Notes: a model not told the origin generated them from the sequence alone. DNA of 25,221 nucleotides from an uncultured Oscillospiraceae bacterium (GCA_902489335.1 CABTZO010000011.1:1-25221); one strand, 5' to 3'; numbered from the stretch's first letter, positions 1-6,933 are shown. A program made the numbers and translations.

Positions 1-2
1 GA

Positions 3-608
3 ACTTTGCTTAATGAACCTGATCAAGATTTTGATTATCACGAAGGTGAGAAGATTGCATTTTACGTGCATCAAACAGATGATAAAGAAATAGTACTATT
101 CTCTAATATGAATCCAAGTGCAGTAATCACTGCTGAGGATTTAGAAGATGGAACAATGCTAGAAGCTGCCATCCACACCTTTAACGAAGAACGTACTGAA
201 GACCACTTGGTGGATATCATGGAGATCTTAAGAGATAGCTATGTGTGGGTCCCATGCAATACAGTGTTTAGCGATGTAGATCAAGCAAGATTAGTTGATA
301 TATTAGAAGAAAAAGAAGATGGAATTATTGGTGAAAAATTTACTAATAAGGATGAAGTAAGATTGATTCCGGATATATTACAAAATGGAGATAAATTTTT
401 CTTTCCTGTTTTTTCTAATGTAGAAGCAATGGGTGAATATGGGAATGGATTCTCCAAAGTGCAGTCGCATTTCTTAGAAGCAATTGTGCTTGCAAGGAAT
501 AATGAGAAAGACTTAGCAGGCATCGTTATTAATGCTTTTTCAGAGCCATATGTACTAGATAAAGAAATATGGGATTTAGTTGAGAAATTAAAATCTCGAA
601 TTCAATAA
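3..608 (+). CDS. SseB-domain protein, 5' end cut by window edge
   Basis: The reading frame is open to the left edge of the window. The first possible start is a TTG at position 6, but no ribosome site can be seen, so the true start may lie outside and the gene is best treated as partial. The C-terminal ~125 residues match the SseB N-terminal-domain family: a VWVPC segment (about residue 80), then FFFPVFSNVEAMGEYG and a FLEAI-LAR helix followed by GIVINAFSEPYVL. The N-terminal ~70 residues are acidic and less recognisable. SseB-family domains occur in many Firmicutes as stand-alone proteins of unclear role, so no biochemical function is claimed. No signal peptide or membrane segment is visible. 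The following 280 bases are decayed, so it has no obvious operon partner downstream. Confidence 0.75.
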   Translation, partial: TLLNEPDQDFDYHEGEKIAFYVHQTDDKEIVLFSNMNPSAVITAEDLEDGTMLEAAIHTFNEERTEDHLVDIMEILRDSYVWVPCNTVFSDVDQARLVDILEEKEDGIIGEKFTNKDEVRLIPDILQNGDKFFFPVFSNVEAMGEYGNGFSKVQSHFLEAIVLARNNEKDLAGIVINAFSEPYVLDKEIWDLVEKLKSRIQ

Positions 609-615
609 TAATGTT

Positions 616-687
616 ATGAAGACTATTAGATTAATAGCTACAGTTATACGTATCAACAATAAGATTTTTGCTACGGCAAGAGAATGA
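616..687 (+). pseudogene. Remnant of a MutT/Nudix hydrolase N-terminus
   Basis: An ATG at 616 opens 23 codons reading MKTIRLIATVIRINNKIFAT and then AR-E before a TGA at 685-687. This closely resembles the first beta strands of the small MutT-like (deoxy)nucleoside triphosphate pyrophosphohydrolases, which usually continue as RGYGE and then the Nudix box. Here the frame breaks exactly at that point and no Nudix box follows in any frame. It is therefore read as the surviving 5' end of a decayed gene. The match is from memory of the family, over only 23 residues. Chance similarity cannot be excluded, though the run of conserved positions makes it unlikely. Confidence 0.5.
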
Positions 688-891
688 GGAAATATACGAT
701 AATTAATTACATAAAATGTCTAGATTTACGATAATGATGAGATTGCATTTTTTAGAGTGGCGGGCAGCGTGTCGGATTGATTACTGAAAGAGAAAATTGC
801 AGTACTGCATACGACATTTCCTTTGCCATCTTCTACCGAGCAACAAGCGTTAAGGCCTAATGCTTGATGCAACGTTATCATCAAGGTAATC
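688..891. other. Non-coding or decayed spacer
   Basis: No convincing gene is seen between the Nudix remnant and the orphan ORF at 892. All frames have frequent stops. A minus-strand frame (726-917) is open but has no ribosome site and no recognisable motif. Base composition is locally more GC-rich around 755-870 than its surroundings, which would fit a fragment of a foreign or decayed gene. No inverted terminal repeats or transposase motifs were found. Confidence 0.4.
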
Positions 892-1194
892 TTGATAAAT
901 TTGGAATCTGCAAACAAAACGAGCTTAATAAATATTCGGCAAAAACAACAATTGTATGTTGATTATGGCGAATATCAGTATATTAGCAATTCAAAGAATT
1001 GTGGGTTTAAATACAGAAAAGGACAAGTGCAAGAATATTTATACCCTTATATTGCAAAAGAATATGATGAATTACAATTTATTTATATTCATGATAAATC
1101 AGACTTAAATGTAGAAAAAGATTATGCAGAAAAGAAAAAAGCTATATTTTGGAGAAATGGTAGACCACGTAGAAATGATTTTATTAATGAATAA
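892..1194 (+). CDS. Orphan ORF, possibly the tail of a broken gene
   Basis: A 100-codon frame begins at a TTG with no clear ribosome site and ends at a TAA at 1192-1194. From about residue 20 the composition looks like real protein: YGEYQYIS, CGFKYRKGQVQEYLYPYI, FIYIHDKSD, and a basic, charged C-terminus (AEKKKAIFWRNGRPRRND). The start is weak and the sequence upstream is decayed, so this may be the 3' end of a larger gene rather than a complete small one. I do not recognise the family. No membrane segments are present. The next gene starts 184 bases later with its own ribosome site. Confidence 0.35.
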   Translation: MINLESANKTSLINIRQKQQLYVDYGEYQYISNSKNCGFKYRKGQVQEYLYPYIAKEYDELQFIYIHDKSDLNVEKDYAEKKKAIFWRNGRPRRNDFINE

Positions 1195-1288
1195 ATAGTT
1201 TAAGATATAGATGAGTCTTAGTTTTATTGGTTATGGTTTCATATGTGACATATTATAAGCCTATATTATTTTTGTACCAATCTTTCAG

Positions 1289-1309
1289 ATAGAATTATTG
1301 TCATTCTAT
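1289..1309. promoter_or_regulatory. Palindrome upstream of the J-domain operon
   Basis: Perfect 7-bp arms ATAGAAT and ATTCTAT are separated by 7 bases (TATTGTC), 70 bases before the J-domain gene. The size and spacing fit a dimeric repressor site, but no good -35/-10 pair is placed on it and no other copy was found in the window. It could be chance in AT-rich DNA. Confidence 0.3.
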
Positions 1310-1378
1310 TAATCATGAAAAAACCTTGTTCTGAGACCTTGATTAAATATCCACAAAACACAGAAAGGACTGATTCCT

Positions 1379-2185
1379 ATGGGACAAATTGTTGAATTTC
1401 CTGATGAGAAGAATGCAAAAGATAAAATTCAAAAACTGAAAAAAGCATTGGAAAATCTTGTCCTTGAAAAGGATACCCTTGAATATGTAGTTTGTGAAAA
1501 CATAAAAACTGAATATATGCTTGCTTTCGGAAGCCTTGAATACAGAATTTACAAGGCTTATTGTAAATATCTTCGTCTTCGCAGAAAAAAAGAGCTTATT
1601 CAAATAAAAAAGAATCGTCAAGAACCTTTTAAAATGGAAGATATTGAAAATCAATTAGATGAGGAATTTCGTGAATACAATAAAAAATTAGAAGAAAAAA
1701 TAGAAGAAATCAATGCGGCTTTAAAACGCTCAAAGGGTGAAGTTCTGACTGACAAAGAAGCTGATTTGATTAAAAAACTTTATAGAGACATTGTTAAAAG
1801 ACTGCACCCGGACCTTAATCCGTCGGTTACCGACGCACAAAAAGAATTATTTTATAATGCTACAGACATGTATAAATCGGGAGATCTTGATTCTTTGAAA
1901 ATTATTCATGATATAGTTTGTAGCGAAGAGAAAAAAGATGATGTGAATTTACACGGCAAATTTTTGCAAGACGAAATAAAAAGATTAGAGAATTTAGTCG
2001 TTAAAATTCAAAATGACATAGAATTAATAAAATCAACACCTCCGTATACTTGGAGTGTTTATTTCGAAGATGAAAAGAAAAAAGCTGAAAAGCTAAATGA
2101 ATTGGATCAAGAGTTAAAGAGCTTTAATGAAGCAATACGAACACAGGAAGAGTATATCAAAGATTTAATGGGGAATAATAAATGA
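1379..2185 (+). CDS. J-domain (DnaJ-like) coiled-coil protein
   Basis: This 268-residue protein has a central J-domain-like segment with the hallmark HPD tripeptide at residues 143-145, in the context LYRDIVKRLHPDLNP. A helix resembling J-domain helix III follows (QKELFYNATDMYKSGDLDSLKIIHDIV). The flanks (residues ~10-60, ~90-120 and ~195-265) are strongly charged and predicted coiled coil. The domain is internal rather than N-terminal as in DnaJ, and there is no Gly/Phe region or zinc finger, so this is a class C type co-chaperone. Known J-domains stimulate Hsp70 ATPase through HPD; no Hsp70 gene is in the window. The start ATG has AAAGGA nine bases upstream. The stop overlaps the start of the HIRAN gene (ATGA), so the two are translationally coupled. 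Confidence 0.8.
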   Translation: MGQIVEFPDEKNAKDKIQKLKKALENLVLEKDTLEYVVCENIKTEYMLAFGSLEYRIYKAYCKYLRLRRKKELIQIKKNRQEPFKMEDIENQLDEEFREYNKKLEEKIEEINAALKRSKGEVLTDKEADLIKKLYRDIVKRLHPDLNPSVTDAQKELFYNATDMYKSGDLDSLKIIHDIVCSEEKKDDVNLHGKFLQDEIKRLENLVVKIQNDIELIKSTPPYTWSVYFEDEKKKAEKLNELDQELKSFNEAIRTQEEYIKDLMGNNK

Positions 2186-2583
2186 ATGAATTAGTGAAAA
2201 AAGATCAGAATGAACTGATTCAATATCTTCTGAATAAAGAAGCAGGACTTGATTTACCAAAACCGTTTGAGCGAGACATTTATCTTTTCGATACTTATGT
2301 TGCGGGAACGACACATATTAAAGAAATGGAAATCATAGGATCTCGGATAAAAGAGGGAGACCGATTAGTATTTTTTCGTGAGCCGAAAAATGAACACGAT
2401 CCCCAGGCTATTCGCATTGAAACCTTAAAAAATGAAAAAATCGGTTATGTTCCCAGACAAGATAATATTGTTTTTTCGCGACTTATGGACGCCGGAAAAG
2501 AGCTTTTTGGTAAAGTTATAGAAAAAGAGAAGATTGAAAAATGGCTCAAGATAAAAATTAAAATATATCTCCACGAAAGTTAG
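2182..2583 (+). CDS. HIRAN-domain protein
   Basis: This 133-residue protein carries a HIRAN domain over about residues 38-133. The signature stretches are YVAGTTHIKEMEII, RLVFFREPKNEHDPQAIRI and KIGYVPRQDN, followed by a C-terminal beta strand (WLKIKIKIYL). HIRAN domains in HLTF/Rad5-type proteins bind DNA 3' ends, and stand-alone bacterial copies are thought to sense or bind DNA. The function of this protein is not known. The ~37-residue N-terminus contains KKDQNELIQYLLNKEAG, a helix common in clostridial HIRAN proteins. It starts within the stop codon of the J-domain gene and is followed six bases after its stop by the third gene, so all three are almost certainly co-transcribed. Confidence 0.85.
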   Translation: MNELVKKDQNELIQYLLNKEAGLDLPKPFERDIYLFDTYVAGTTHIKEMEIIGSRIKEGDRLVFFREPKNEHDPQAIRIETLKNEKIGYVPRQDNIVFSRLMDAGKELFGKVIEKEKIEKWLKIKIKIYLHES

Positions 2584-2589
2584 GCAATC

Positions 2590-3210
2590 ATGTATTACAA
2601 TAATGAATGGGTTTATCGCAACATTTGCATAAATGACAGTCATGATATGCAATTTGATGTTTTCAAGGGAGAACACTGCTTTATTATCGGACACCATATA
2701 AAATCTAAGGATATATTAGAAGAGGCGTCTAAAAATCTTATTTTAGCCGGCTATACTTATTTTAATATTTTTGGCGAGCAAGCTGATTTATGGGCAGAAT
2801 CTATTATTATTAAATCAGAACACAAAAGGCAAATAAAGGTAGAGTCAAGCAAAATTGACAGAATAAAAATGGTTTATGATCTTGCAATGATTTCAAAATT
2901 AAAATCGAAATCAGTCAATTTTGTTGTTTCTGATGATGAATACTTTACTGAATATCTTGTAGAAGATTTACAAGATGTTTTTTCGGGTAGTGCAAAATTC
3001 ACACCTTATGATTGGAAAAAATTTAGAGACGGTTTTGAATTTACCTATAATGGTAAGGATGCTATCTTGAGTATTTCAAAAGAAACAATAATCGGATTCC
3101 TTGGATTAGAAAACAGATTTGCAAGTGTTTACAAAGGGTTCAGAGCCAAATTATTTGATGGCAAGAGTTTTATAGAAATATGGGATGAAATTTCGAAAAT
3201 ACAAAAATAA
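2590..3210 (+). CDS. Unrecognised protein, third gene of the J-domain/HIRAN operon
   Basis: This 206-residue soluble protein has no signal peptide or membrane segment and I do not recognise its family. The N-terminal half (residues ~20-75) alternates strands and helices in a Rossmann-like rhythm: KGEHCFIIGHHI, a helix KDILEEASKNLILAG, then YTYFNIFGEQADLW. A further strand-acidic pattern, VNFVVSDDEYFTEYLVEDL, lies at ~115-135. Aromatic residues are frequent. Its ATG follows the HIRAN stop by six bases with a weak ribosome site, so translation may depend on coupling. A terminator directly follows. Its position suggests it works with the J-domain and HIRAN proteins, but this is inference only. 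Confidence 0.7.
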   Translation: MYYNNEWVYRNICINDSHDMQFDVFKGEHCFIIGHHIKSKDILEEASKNLILAGYTYFNIFGEQADLWAESIIIKSEHKRQIKVESSKIDRIKMVYDLAMISKLKSKSVNFVVSDDEYFTEYLVEDLQDVFSGSAKFTPYDWKKFRDGFEFTYNGKDAILSISKETIIGFLGLENRFASVYKGFRAKLFDGKSFIEIWDEISKIQK

Positions 3211-3251
3211 ATAGTTTTTTTGCCAAGAGATTCATAAAAAACTATTTTTTT
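3208..3251 (+). terminator. Intrinsic terminator after the J-domain/HIRAN operon
   Basis: Arms AATAGTTTTTT (3210-3220) and AAAAAACTATT (3236-3246) pair over 11 bp with a 15-base loop and run into a T tract. The stem overlaps the stop codon of the upstream gene. Confidence 0.6.
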
Positions 3252-3267
3252 AATTTTCAATATTTTC

Positions 3268-3296
3268 TTGAAAATCTTAATAAAAATAAATATAAT
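3268..3296 (+). promoter_or_regulatory. Promoter of the MBL/esterase/methyltransferase operon
   Basis: TTGAAA (3268-3273) and TATAAT (3291-3296) are spaced by exactly 17 bases. The operator-like dyad at 3297 starts at the next base, so initiation would fall within it. The distance to the first start codon leaves a ~115-base leader with no recognised riboswitch. Confidence 0.65.
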
Positions 3297-3312
3297 GTTA
3301 GTTGAGACTAAC
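3297..3312. promoter_or_regulatory. Operator-like dyad, copy 1 (GTTAGTTGAGACTAAC)
   Basis: Perfect 6-bp arms GTTAGT and ACTAAC surround TGAG, placed immediately after a TATAAT box. The 16-bp word differs at only two central bases from a second copy at 6900-6915, also on a promoter. The position fits a repressor that blocks initiation. The cognate regulator is not identified; the MarR gene at 8302 has a different palindrome on its own promoter. Confidence 0.6.
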
Positions 3313-3419
3313 TCAAAAACGATAATTTAGTAATTCGATTTCTTACAATATAACTTGTGATTAATAATAGAATTCAAGATTAGTTTATTCGAACAAAGAT
3401 TTATCAAAGGAGAAAGCTT

Positions 3420-4217
3420 TTGAATTTATTATATTTTTTTGACGATAAGATAAAACCGCTTACAATGCGTGGCAAATATTATTGTAAGCCGGAGGAAACA
3501 GGAGTATTGACTGAAGGCTTGAGTTGTGTCAGAGAATATGATGTCAATTTCTGGCTTTACACTAAAAACGGAAAAACGATTGCTTTTGACAGCGGGCACA
3601 TCAACTATAGTAATATCGACGAGCAATTTAATAAAATAAATATCAACCCCGAGAATGTAAGACATTTATTTTTAACACATTTAGATACGGATCATGCCGG
3701 AGGTATTGATGAAAAAGGTCATAATATTTTTCCGAATGCACAAGTGTATATGGGTAAAGATGAAGAAAAATATATGAAACGAGAAATTCGCCGAAAAGGT
3801 ATATTCTTTAATTGCGTGAAAATTGCCGATGGATGGAAACCGATAAAAGGCAATATGATTATTGAGACAGACGGAATAAAAGTTGAAGCAATATCGGTTC
3901 CGGGACATACGGTAGGACATACTGTTTATATTGTGGATGATAAGATTTTAATATCGGGCGATTGTCTGGCAATAAATGAAAGTGGAGGCTATGCTTTTTT
4001 TGATTTTTTTACACAAAACCCAAGCGAAAATAAAGAATCTTTGCGCAAGCTAAAGCACAAATTGGATGGCCGTAAGCTTTTATATGTTTGCACAGGTCAC
4101 AGCGGTATTCATGCTTACTCGGAAAAAGTTTTTGCACATATTGACAAAAACGCAGTCTTCGGCAAGAGAACGCCGTTTCATAAGGATGGAGAATATAATC
4201 CGTTTGAGAAGAAATAA
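3420..4217 (+). CDS. MBL-fold metallo-hydrolase (N-acyl homoserine lactonase-like)
   Basis: This 265-residue protein has the metallo-beta-lactamase fold. The metal motif is THLDTDHAGG at about residues 85-94, a variant HxDxDH in place of HxHxDH that is common in lactonase-like subfamilies. Further metal-site candidates are the His in PGHTVGHT (~160), the Asp of SGDC (~180) and the His of TGHSG (~225). The N-terminal YCKPEETG...FWLYTKNGKTIAFDSGH resembles N-acyl homoserine lactonase-like hydrolases, but the substrate cannot be assigned. It starts at TTG with AAAGGAG seven bases upstream. It is the first gene of a four-gene operon with an esterase, a membrane protein and a methyltransferase. 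Confidence 0.8.
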   Translation: MNLLYFFDDKIKPLTMRGKYYCKPEETGVLTEGLSCVREYDVNFWLYTKNGKTIAFDSGHINYSNIDEQFNKININPENVRHLFLTHLDTDHAGGIDEKGHNIFPNAQVYMGKDEEKYMKREIRRKGIFFNCVKIADGWKPIKGNMIIETDGIKVEAISVPGHTVGHTVYIVDDKILISGDCLAINESGGYAFFDFFTQNPSENKESLRKLKHKLDGRKLLYVCTGHSGIHAYSEKVFAHIDKNAVFGKRTPFHKDGEYNPFEKK

Positions 4218-4296
4218 ACTATCGAAATTACTTAATAGAAAGAGCAACTAAATTCAAGTAAAGCTAAGATTTTTATTAGAAAAGTGGAGGTACAAA

Positions 4297-5235
4297 ATGA
4301 CTCTGACATATAAAATAGCATCAAGCATAGTAAGACTTCTGGGCATAAAAAAAACATTCAAAATGCCCAAGAAAGAAATATTAGAATATGCTGAGAAACA
4401 GAATGCAAAGTCTGCTTTTGACATTGACAAGGCGATGAAAAGGGCTGGCAGAAAGAAGTATTTTCTCTTTGATAGAAAAGCGATGGGACATAGGGTTTTG
4501 ACGTATCAAAAAAATGAAAACCCGGGAAAGGGAGCAGTACTTTATCTTTTTGGCGGAGGAATGATTACGGGACCTGATAAGTTGGATTTTTCTCTCTCAG
4601 AAAGAATAATGGAAAAAACGGGGAAAGATGTCTGGTTCTTATTTTATCCACTTTGCACGGCAGATAGAAATATAAAAGAAACTTATAAAGTTTGTTTTGA
4701 AACTTATAAAATAATGACAGAAACATATGAGGCGGATAATATCAGCGTATTGGGGTTCTCGTCAGGTGCAGGTTTGTCTCTGGGGATTTTTTTACACAAT
4801 AATGCTCTGGGCAAACCTTTGCCAATGCCCGGCAGGATAATTGCAGTTTCTCCGGGCGGACTTCCAAATAATAATAAGGCTGAAAGTAAAGAGATTTGGG
4901 AAAAGTTAGAAGCTCTCAACCAAAAAGATATTTTGATTGATCCGACCTATTTCAATACCGCAAGGGAAATAATGACAGGGCAAGAAGATGTGCCGGAATA
5001 TATGATTGATGGGACAAGTGGAGATTTTTCGAATTTCCCGGAGACCTATTTTTATTACGGTGAAAATGAATGCCTTTATGCCTATGCGGAATATTTTGAA
5101 AAAGCAATGAAAAAATATGATGCCACGTATGAGATTATTGTAGGGAAGGGGATGTGCCACTGCTATCCGTTGCTAAGATTTTTTAGAGAAGGTAGAGAGG
5201 CGCAGGATAAAATTATTAAATTATTTAAATCTTAG
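4297..5235 (+). CDS. Alpha/beta-hydrolase (Hsl/acetyl-hydrolase type)
   Basis: This 312-residue protein has a clear alpha/beta-hydrolase core. The nucleophile elbow is GFSSGAG (Ser near residue 154). Upstream, YLFGGGM replaces the usual HGGG oxyanion motif of the hormone-sensitive-lipase-like family. The catalytic His is probably in GMCHCYP (~residue 288). The acid is less clear, with an Glu/Asp in the YYGENECLY region (~260). No signal peptide is seen, so it acts in the cytoplasm or loosely at the membrane. AGTGGAGG precedes the ATG. It lies 79 bases after the MBL gene with no terminator between, so the two are probably co-transcribed. The substrate is likely a short acyl ester, which is an inference from the family. 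Confidence 0.8.
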   Translation: MTLTYKIASSIVRLLGIKKTFKMPKKEILEYAEKQNAKSAFDIDKAMKRAGRKKYFLFDRKAMGHRVLTYQKNENPGKGAVLYLFGGGMITGPDKLDFSLSERIMEKTGKDVWFLFYPLCTADRNIKETYKVCFETYKIMTETYEADNISVLGFSSGAGLSLGIFLHNNALGKPLPMPGRIIAVSPGGLPNNNKAESKEIWEKLEALNQKDILIDPTYFNTAREIMTGQEDVPEYMIDGTSGDFSNFPETYFYYGENECLYAYAEYFEKAMKKYDATYEIIVGKGMCHCYPLLRFFREGREAQDKIIKLFKS

Positions 5236-5271
5236 TATAAGAATGTGTAAGCAGAAGGGATTTGAAAACTT

Positions 5272-5778
5272 ATGGATATTATACGAGCGATTTTGGACGG
5301 AATTGCAATATCTGCAATCTTTAACGGCACAGTTGCTGCTTTGGTGCTTATAAATCCGAGATATTTTTTTGATTCTTATCCGAAGGCAATTCAGAAAGCT
5401 GCACCCGAGCAAATGACAAAACAAGAAAAAACAATAAATCTCGTTATAACAATTATAATTTGCGGGATTTGTTTTATATATTCAGCGACAAGTCTTTTCC
5501 ATGCTACCATTTCAGGCTTTTGGAATCTTTTTTGGATGGGATATATTCAGTGGAGCCTGTTAAACTTAGGCGATTTCTTTCTGCTGGATTGTCTGCTGTA
5601 TCAAGGGAAATATAAGGATAAAATCATCATTCCCGGAACGAAAGGTCACCCTGATTATGAGTTTGGCAATTGGATGAAGCATTTGGCAATCATGGAACAT
5701 TTTGTAATCACGCCGTTTTTAATCATACCGTTTGTTGCGGCTATTCAGGCTTTGATTGTTGGGTTTTTAGGAAGATAA
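5272..5778 (+). CDS. Small four-helix membrane protein
   Basis: This 168-residue protein has about four hydrophobic segments: ~7-27, ~57-77, ~82-104 and ~140-165. A conserved-looking motif YIQWSLLNLGDFFLLDCLL lies in the third segment, followed by a hydrophilic loop IIIPGTKGHPDYEF before the last helix. No family name is recognised. The motif, an upstream SYP and the loop pattern align with the other small membrane protein at 7682-8164, so the two look like remote paralogues. The gene sits between the alpha/beta hydrolase and the methyltransferase, with short gaps. Confidence 0.75.
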   Translation: MDIIRAILDGIAISAIFNGTVAALVLINPRYFFDSYPKAIQKAAPEQMTKQEKTINLVITIIICGICFIYSATSLFHATISGFWNLFWMGYIQWSLLNLGDFFLLDCLLYQGKYKDKIIIPGTKGHPDYEFGNWMKHLAIMEHFVITPFLIIPFVAAIQALIVGFLGR

Positions 5779-5795
5779 GTACAAAGGAGAAATTT

Positions 5796-6620
5796 ATGAT
5801 TTTATTATATAGCCACGACGATAACACAAAACCCGATTATAAAAATTGGGTTCCCGAAAGCATGTTAAAGATCCTATATGTCGGAGCTGTACTTTCATTT
5901 ATCTTATTTATTTTGTTTGGCGGGAGCGGAGCTGTTCTGCATGGAATAGCGCGACTTATCTGTGCTGTTATTTTTGGTGTTCCAACTTTAGCACTGTCGT
6001 TTTTTGCCGTTTGGATGACAATTTTACACAGAGCTTTTGATTATTCCGGAAAAAGAAAACTTGCGAAAACCATAATAGAAGGAACTGCAGATCATGTGAA
6101 CATTGACGATGATGGCGTTGGATTAGATGTCGGTTGTGGCAGCGGTGCACTTAGCATAGCTTGTGCAAAAAGAAATACTAAAGCGACGATGGTCGGCTGC
6201 GATATATGGAGCGGATCTTATAAAACGGTGTTTTCTCAAGCACTCTGTGAAAACAACGCAAAATCGGAGGGTATGTCAAATGTTAGATTTGAAAAAGGCA
6301 GCGCTTTAAAACTACCTTTTGAAGATGAGAGTTTTGACGCGGTAACAAGCAACTATGTTTATCACAACATTGTTGGGAAAAACAAACAAAAACTCCTGCT
6401 TGAAACATTTCGTGTTTTGAAAAAAGGCGGCACTTTTGCCATTCATGATATAATGAACAAGAAAAGCTACGGAGATATGAATAAATTTATTGAAGAACTA
6501 AAAGCTGAAGGCTTTAGTGATGTTCAAATGATTGATACAACAAACGGTAAATTTATGAGCCGAAAAGAAGCAATATTGCTCGGACTGACTGGTTCTACTT
6601 TGCTTGTAGGAAGAAAATAA
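5796..6620 (+). CDS. Membrane-anchored class I SAM methyltransferase
   Basis: The protein is 274 residues from the ATG at 5796, which has AAAGGAGA six bases upstream; an open frame further 5' overlaps the previous gene and is not used. Two hydrophobic helices (about 24-47 and 50-75) form an N-terminal membrane anchor. A Rossmann methyltransferase domain follows: motif I VGLDVGCGSGAL (~107-118), an acidic GCDIW at the second strand, LPFEDESFDAVTSNYVYHNI (motif IV region, ~183-202) and VLKKGGTFAIHD (~208-219). It resembles small-molecule methyltransferases of the UbiE/Methyltransf_11 group. The substrate is unknown; membrane anchoring suggests a lipid or hydrophobic acceptor. It is the last gene of its operon. 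Confidence 0.8.
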   Translation: MILLYSHDDNTKPDYKNWVPESMLKILYVGAVLSFILFILFGGSGAVLHGIARLICAVIFGVPTLALSFFAVWMTILHRAFDYSGKRKLAKTIIEGTADHVNIDDDGVGLDVGCGSGALSIACAKRNTKATMVGCDIWSGSYKTVFSQALCENNAKSEGMSNVRFEKGSALKLPFEDESFDAVTSNYVYHNIVGKNKQKLLLETFRVLKKGGTFAIHDIMNKKSYGDMNKFIEELKAEGFSDVQMIDTTNGKFMSRKEAILLGLTGSTLLVGRK

Positions 6621-6657
6621 AAAATATTATATCTCGTCCATAACAAAAGATTAACGC

Positions 6658-6675
6658 CCGAGCGGAAAAGCTCGG
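6658..6675 (+). terminator. Hairpin after the methyltransferase gene, weak terminator
   Basis: CCGAGC and GCTCGG form a 6-bp GC-rich stem with loop GGAAAA, 37 bases past the stop. The following TGTTTGTAT is a poor U tract, so termination may be partial. Confidence 0.4.
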
Positions 6676-6745
6676 TGTTTGTATAGAAATTGTATTTCAT
6701 TTGAGATAAAATAAGAATTTTATAAAATATCTTTAGGAGCAGGCT

Positions 6746-6850
6746 ATGGGAATACTCAAGGATCTGTTTTTTTAAAACGATGAAAAGAAAAAGAAGAAAT
6801 GCAAGATAAGAACGCAAATCATAAATAAAGAAAAAGCTCGTATGCATTAG
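6746..6850 (+). pseudogene. Small ORF with in-frame stop after nine codons
   Basis: A good AGGAG (6735-6739) stands six bases before an ATG. The frame reads MGILKDLFF, then a TAA at 6773-6775, and continues in the same frame as NDEKKKKK and a basic tail to TAG at 6848-6850. The break lies in a T7-A4 run. It looks like a ~34-residue small basic protein interrupted by one base change, or a nine-residue peptide with a strong ribosome site. I do not know the family. The strong terminator at 6835 overlaps its end. Confidence 0.3.
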
Positions 6851-6865
6851 CATATGAGCTTTTTT
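6835..6865 (+). terminator. Strong intrinsic terminator
   Basis: AGCTCGTATGC (6835-6845) pairs with GCATATGAGCT (6850-6860), 11 bp with one G-T pair and loop ATTA, followed by T6. It separates the methyltransferase region from the ATC-hydrolase operon. The rest of the gene-free stretch 6621-7036 holds the weak hairpin, the small broken ORF and the promoter/operator at 6900-6933. Confidence 0.8.
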
Positions 6866-6899
6866 AAAGAATAAAATATATATTTCTTTTTATAATAAA

Positions 6900-6915
6900 G
6901 TTAGTTGAATCTAAC
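6900..6915. promoter_or_regulatory. Operator-like dyad, copy 2 (GTTAGTTGAATCTAAC)
   Basis: This copy has arms GTTAG and CTAAC around TTGAAT, and symmetry extends outward (AATAAA before, TTTATT after), giving 11-bp arms. It shares 14 of 16 bases with the dyad at 3297-3312. Its centre TTGAAT is the -35 box of the promoter at 6905-6933. Like copy 1 it is preceded by TATAAT (6891-6896). Confidence 0.6.
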
Positions 6916-6933
6916 TTTATTGGGTAGTATAAT
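6905..6933 (+). promoter_or_regulatory. Promoter of the ATC-hydrolase operon
   Basis: TTGAAT (6905-6910) and TATAAT (6928-6933) have a 17-base spacer. The -35 box lies at the centre of the dyad, so a bound regulator would exclude RNA polymerase. Confidence 0.6.

Noticed and set aside
726..917. 63-codon minus-strand frame in the decayed region
   Set aside because: No ribosome site, no recognisable motif and no partner; kept only as part of the decayed spacer.
3313..3419. Riboswitch in the long leader of the MBL operon
   Set aside because: AT-rich with no conserved core or stable paired elements that match a known class.
5670..5795. 5' extension of the methyltransferase frame
   Set aside because: It lies inside the preceding gene; the ATG at 5796 has a strong AAAGGAGA.
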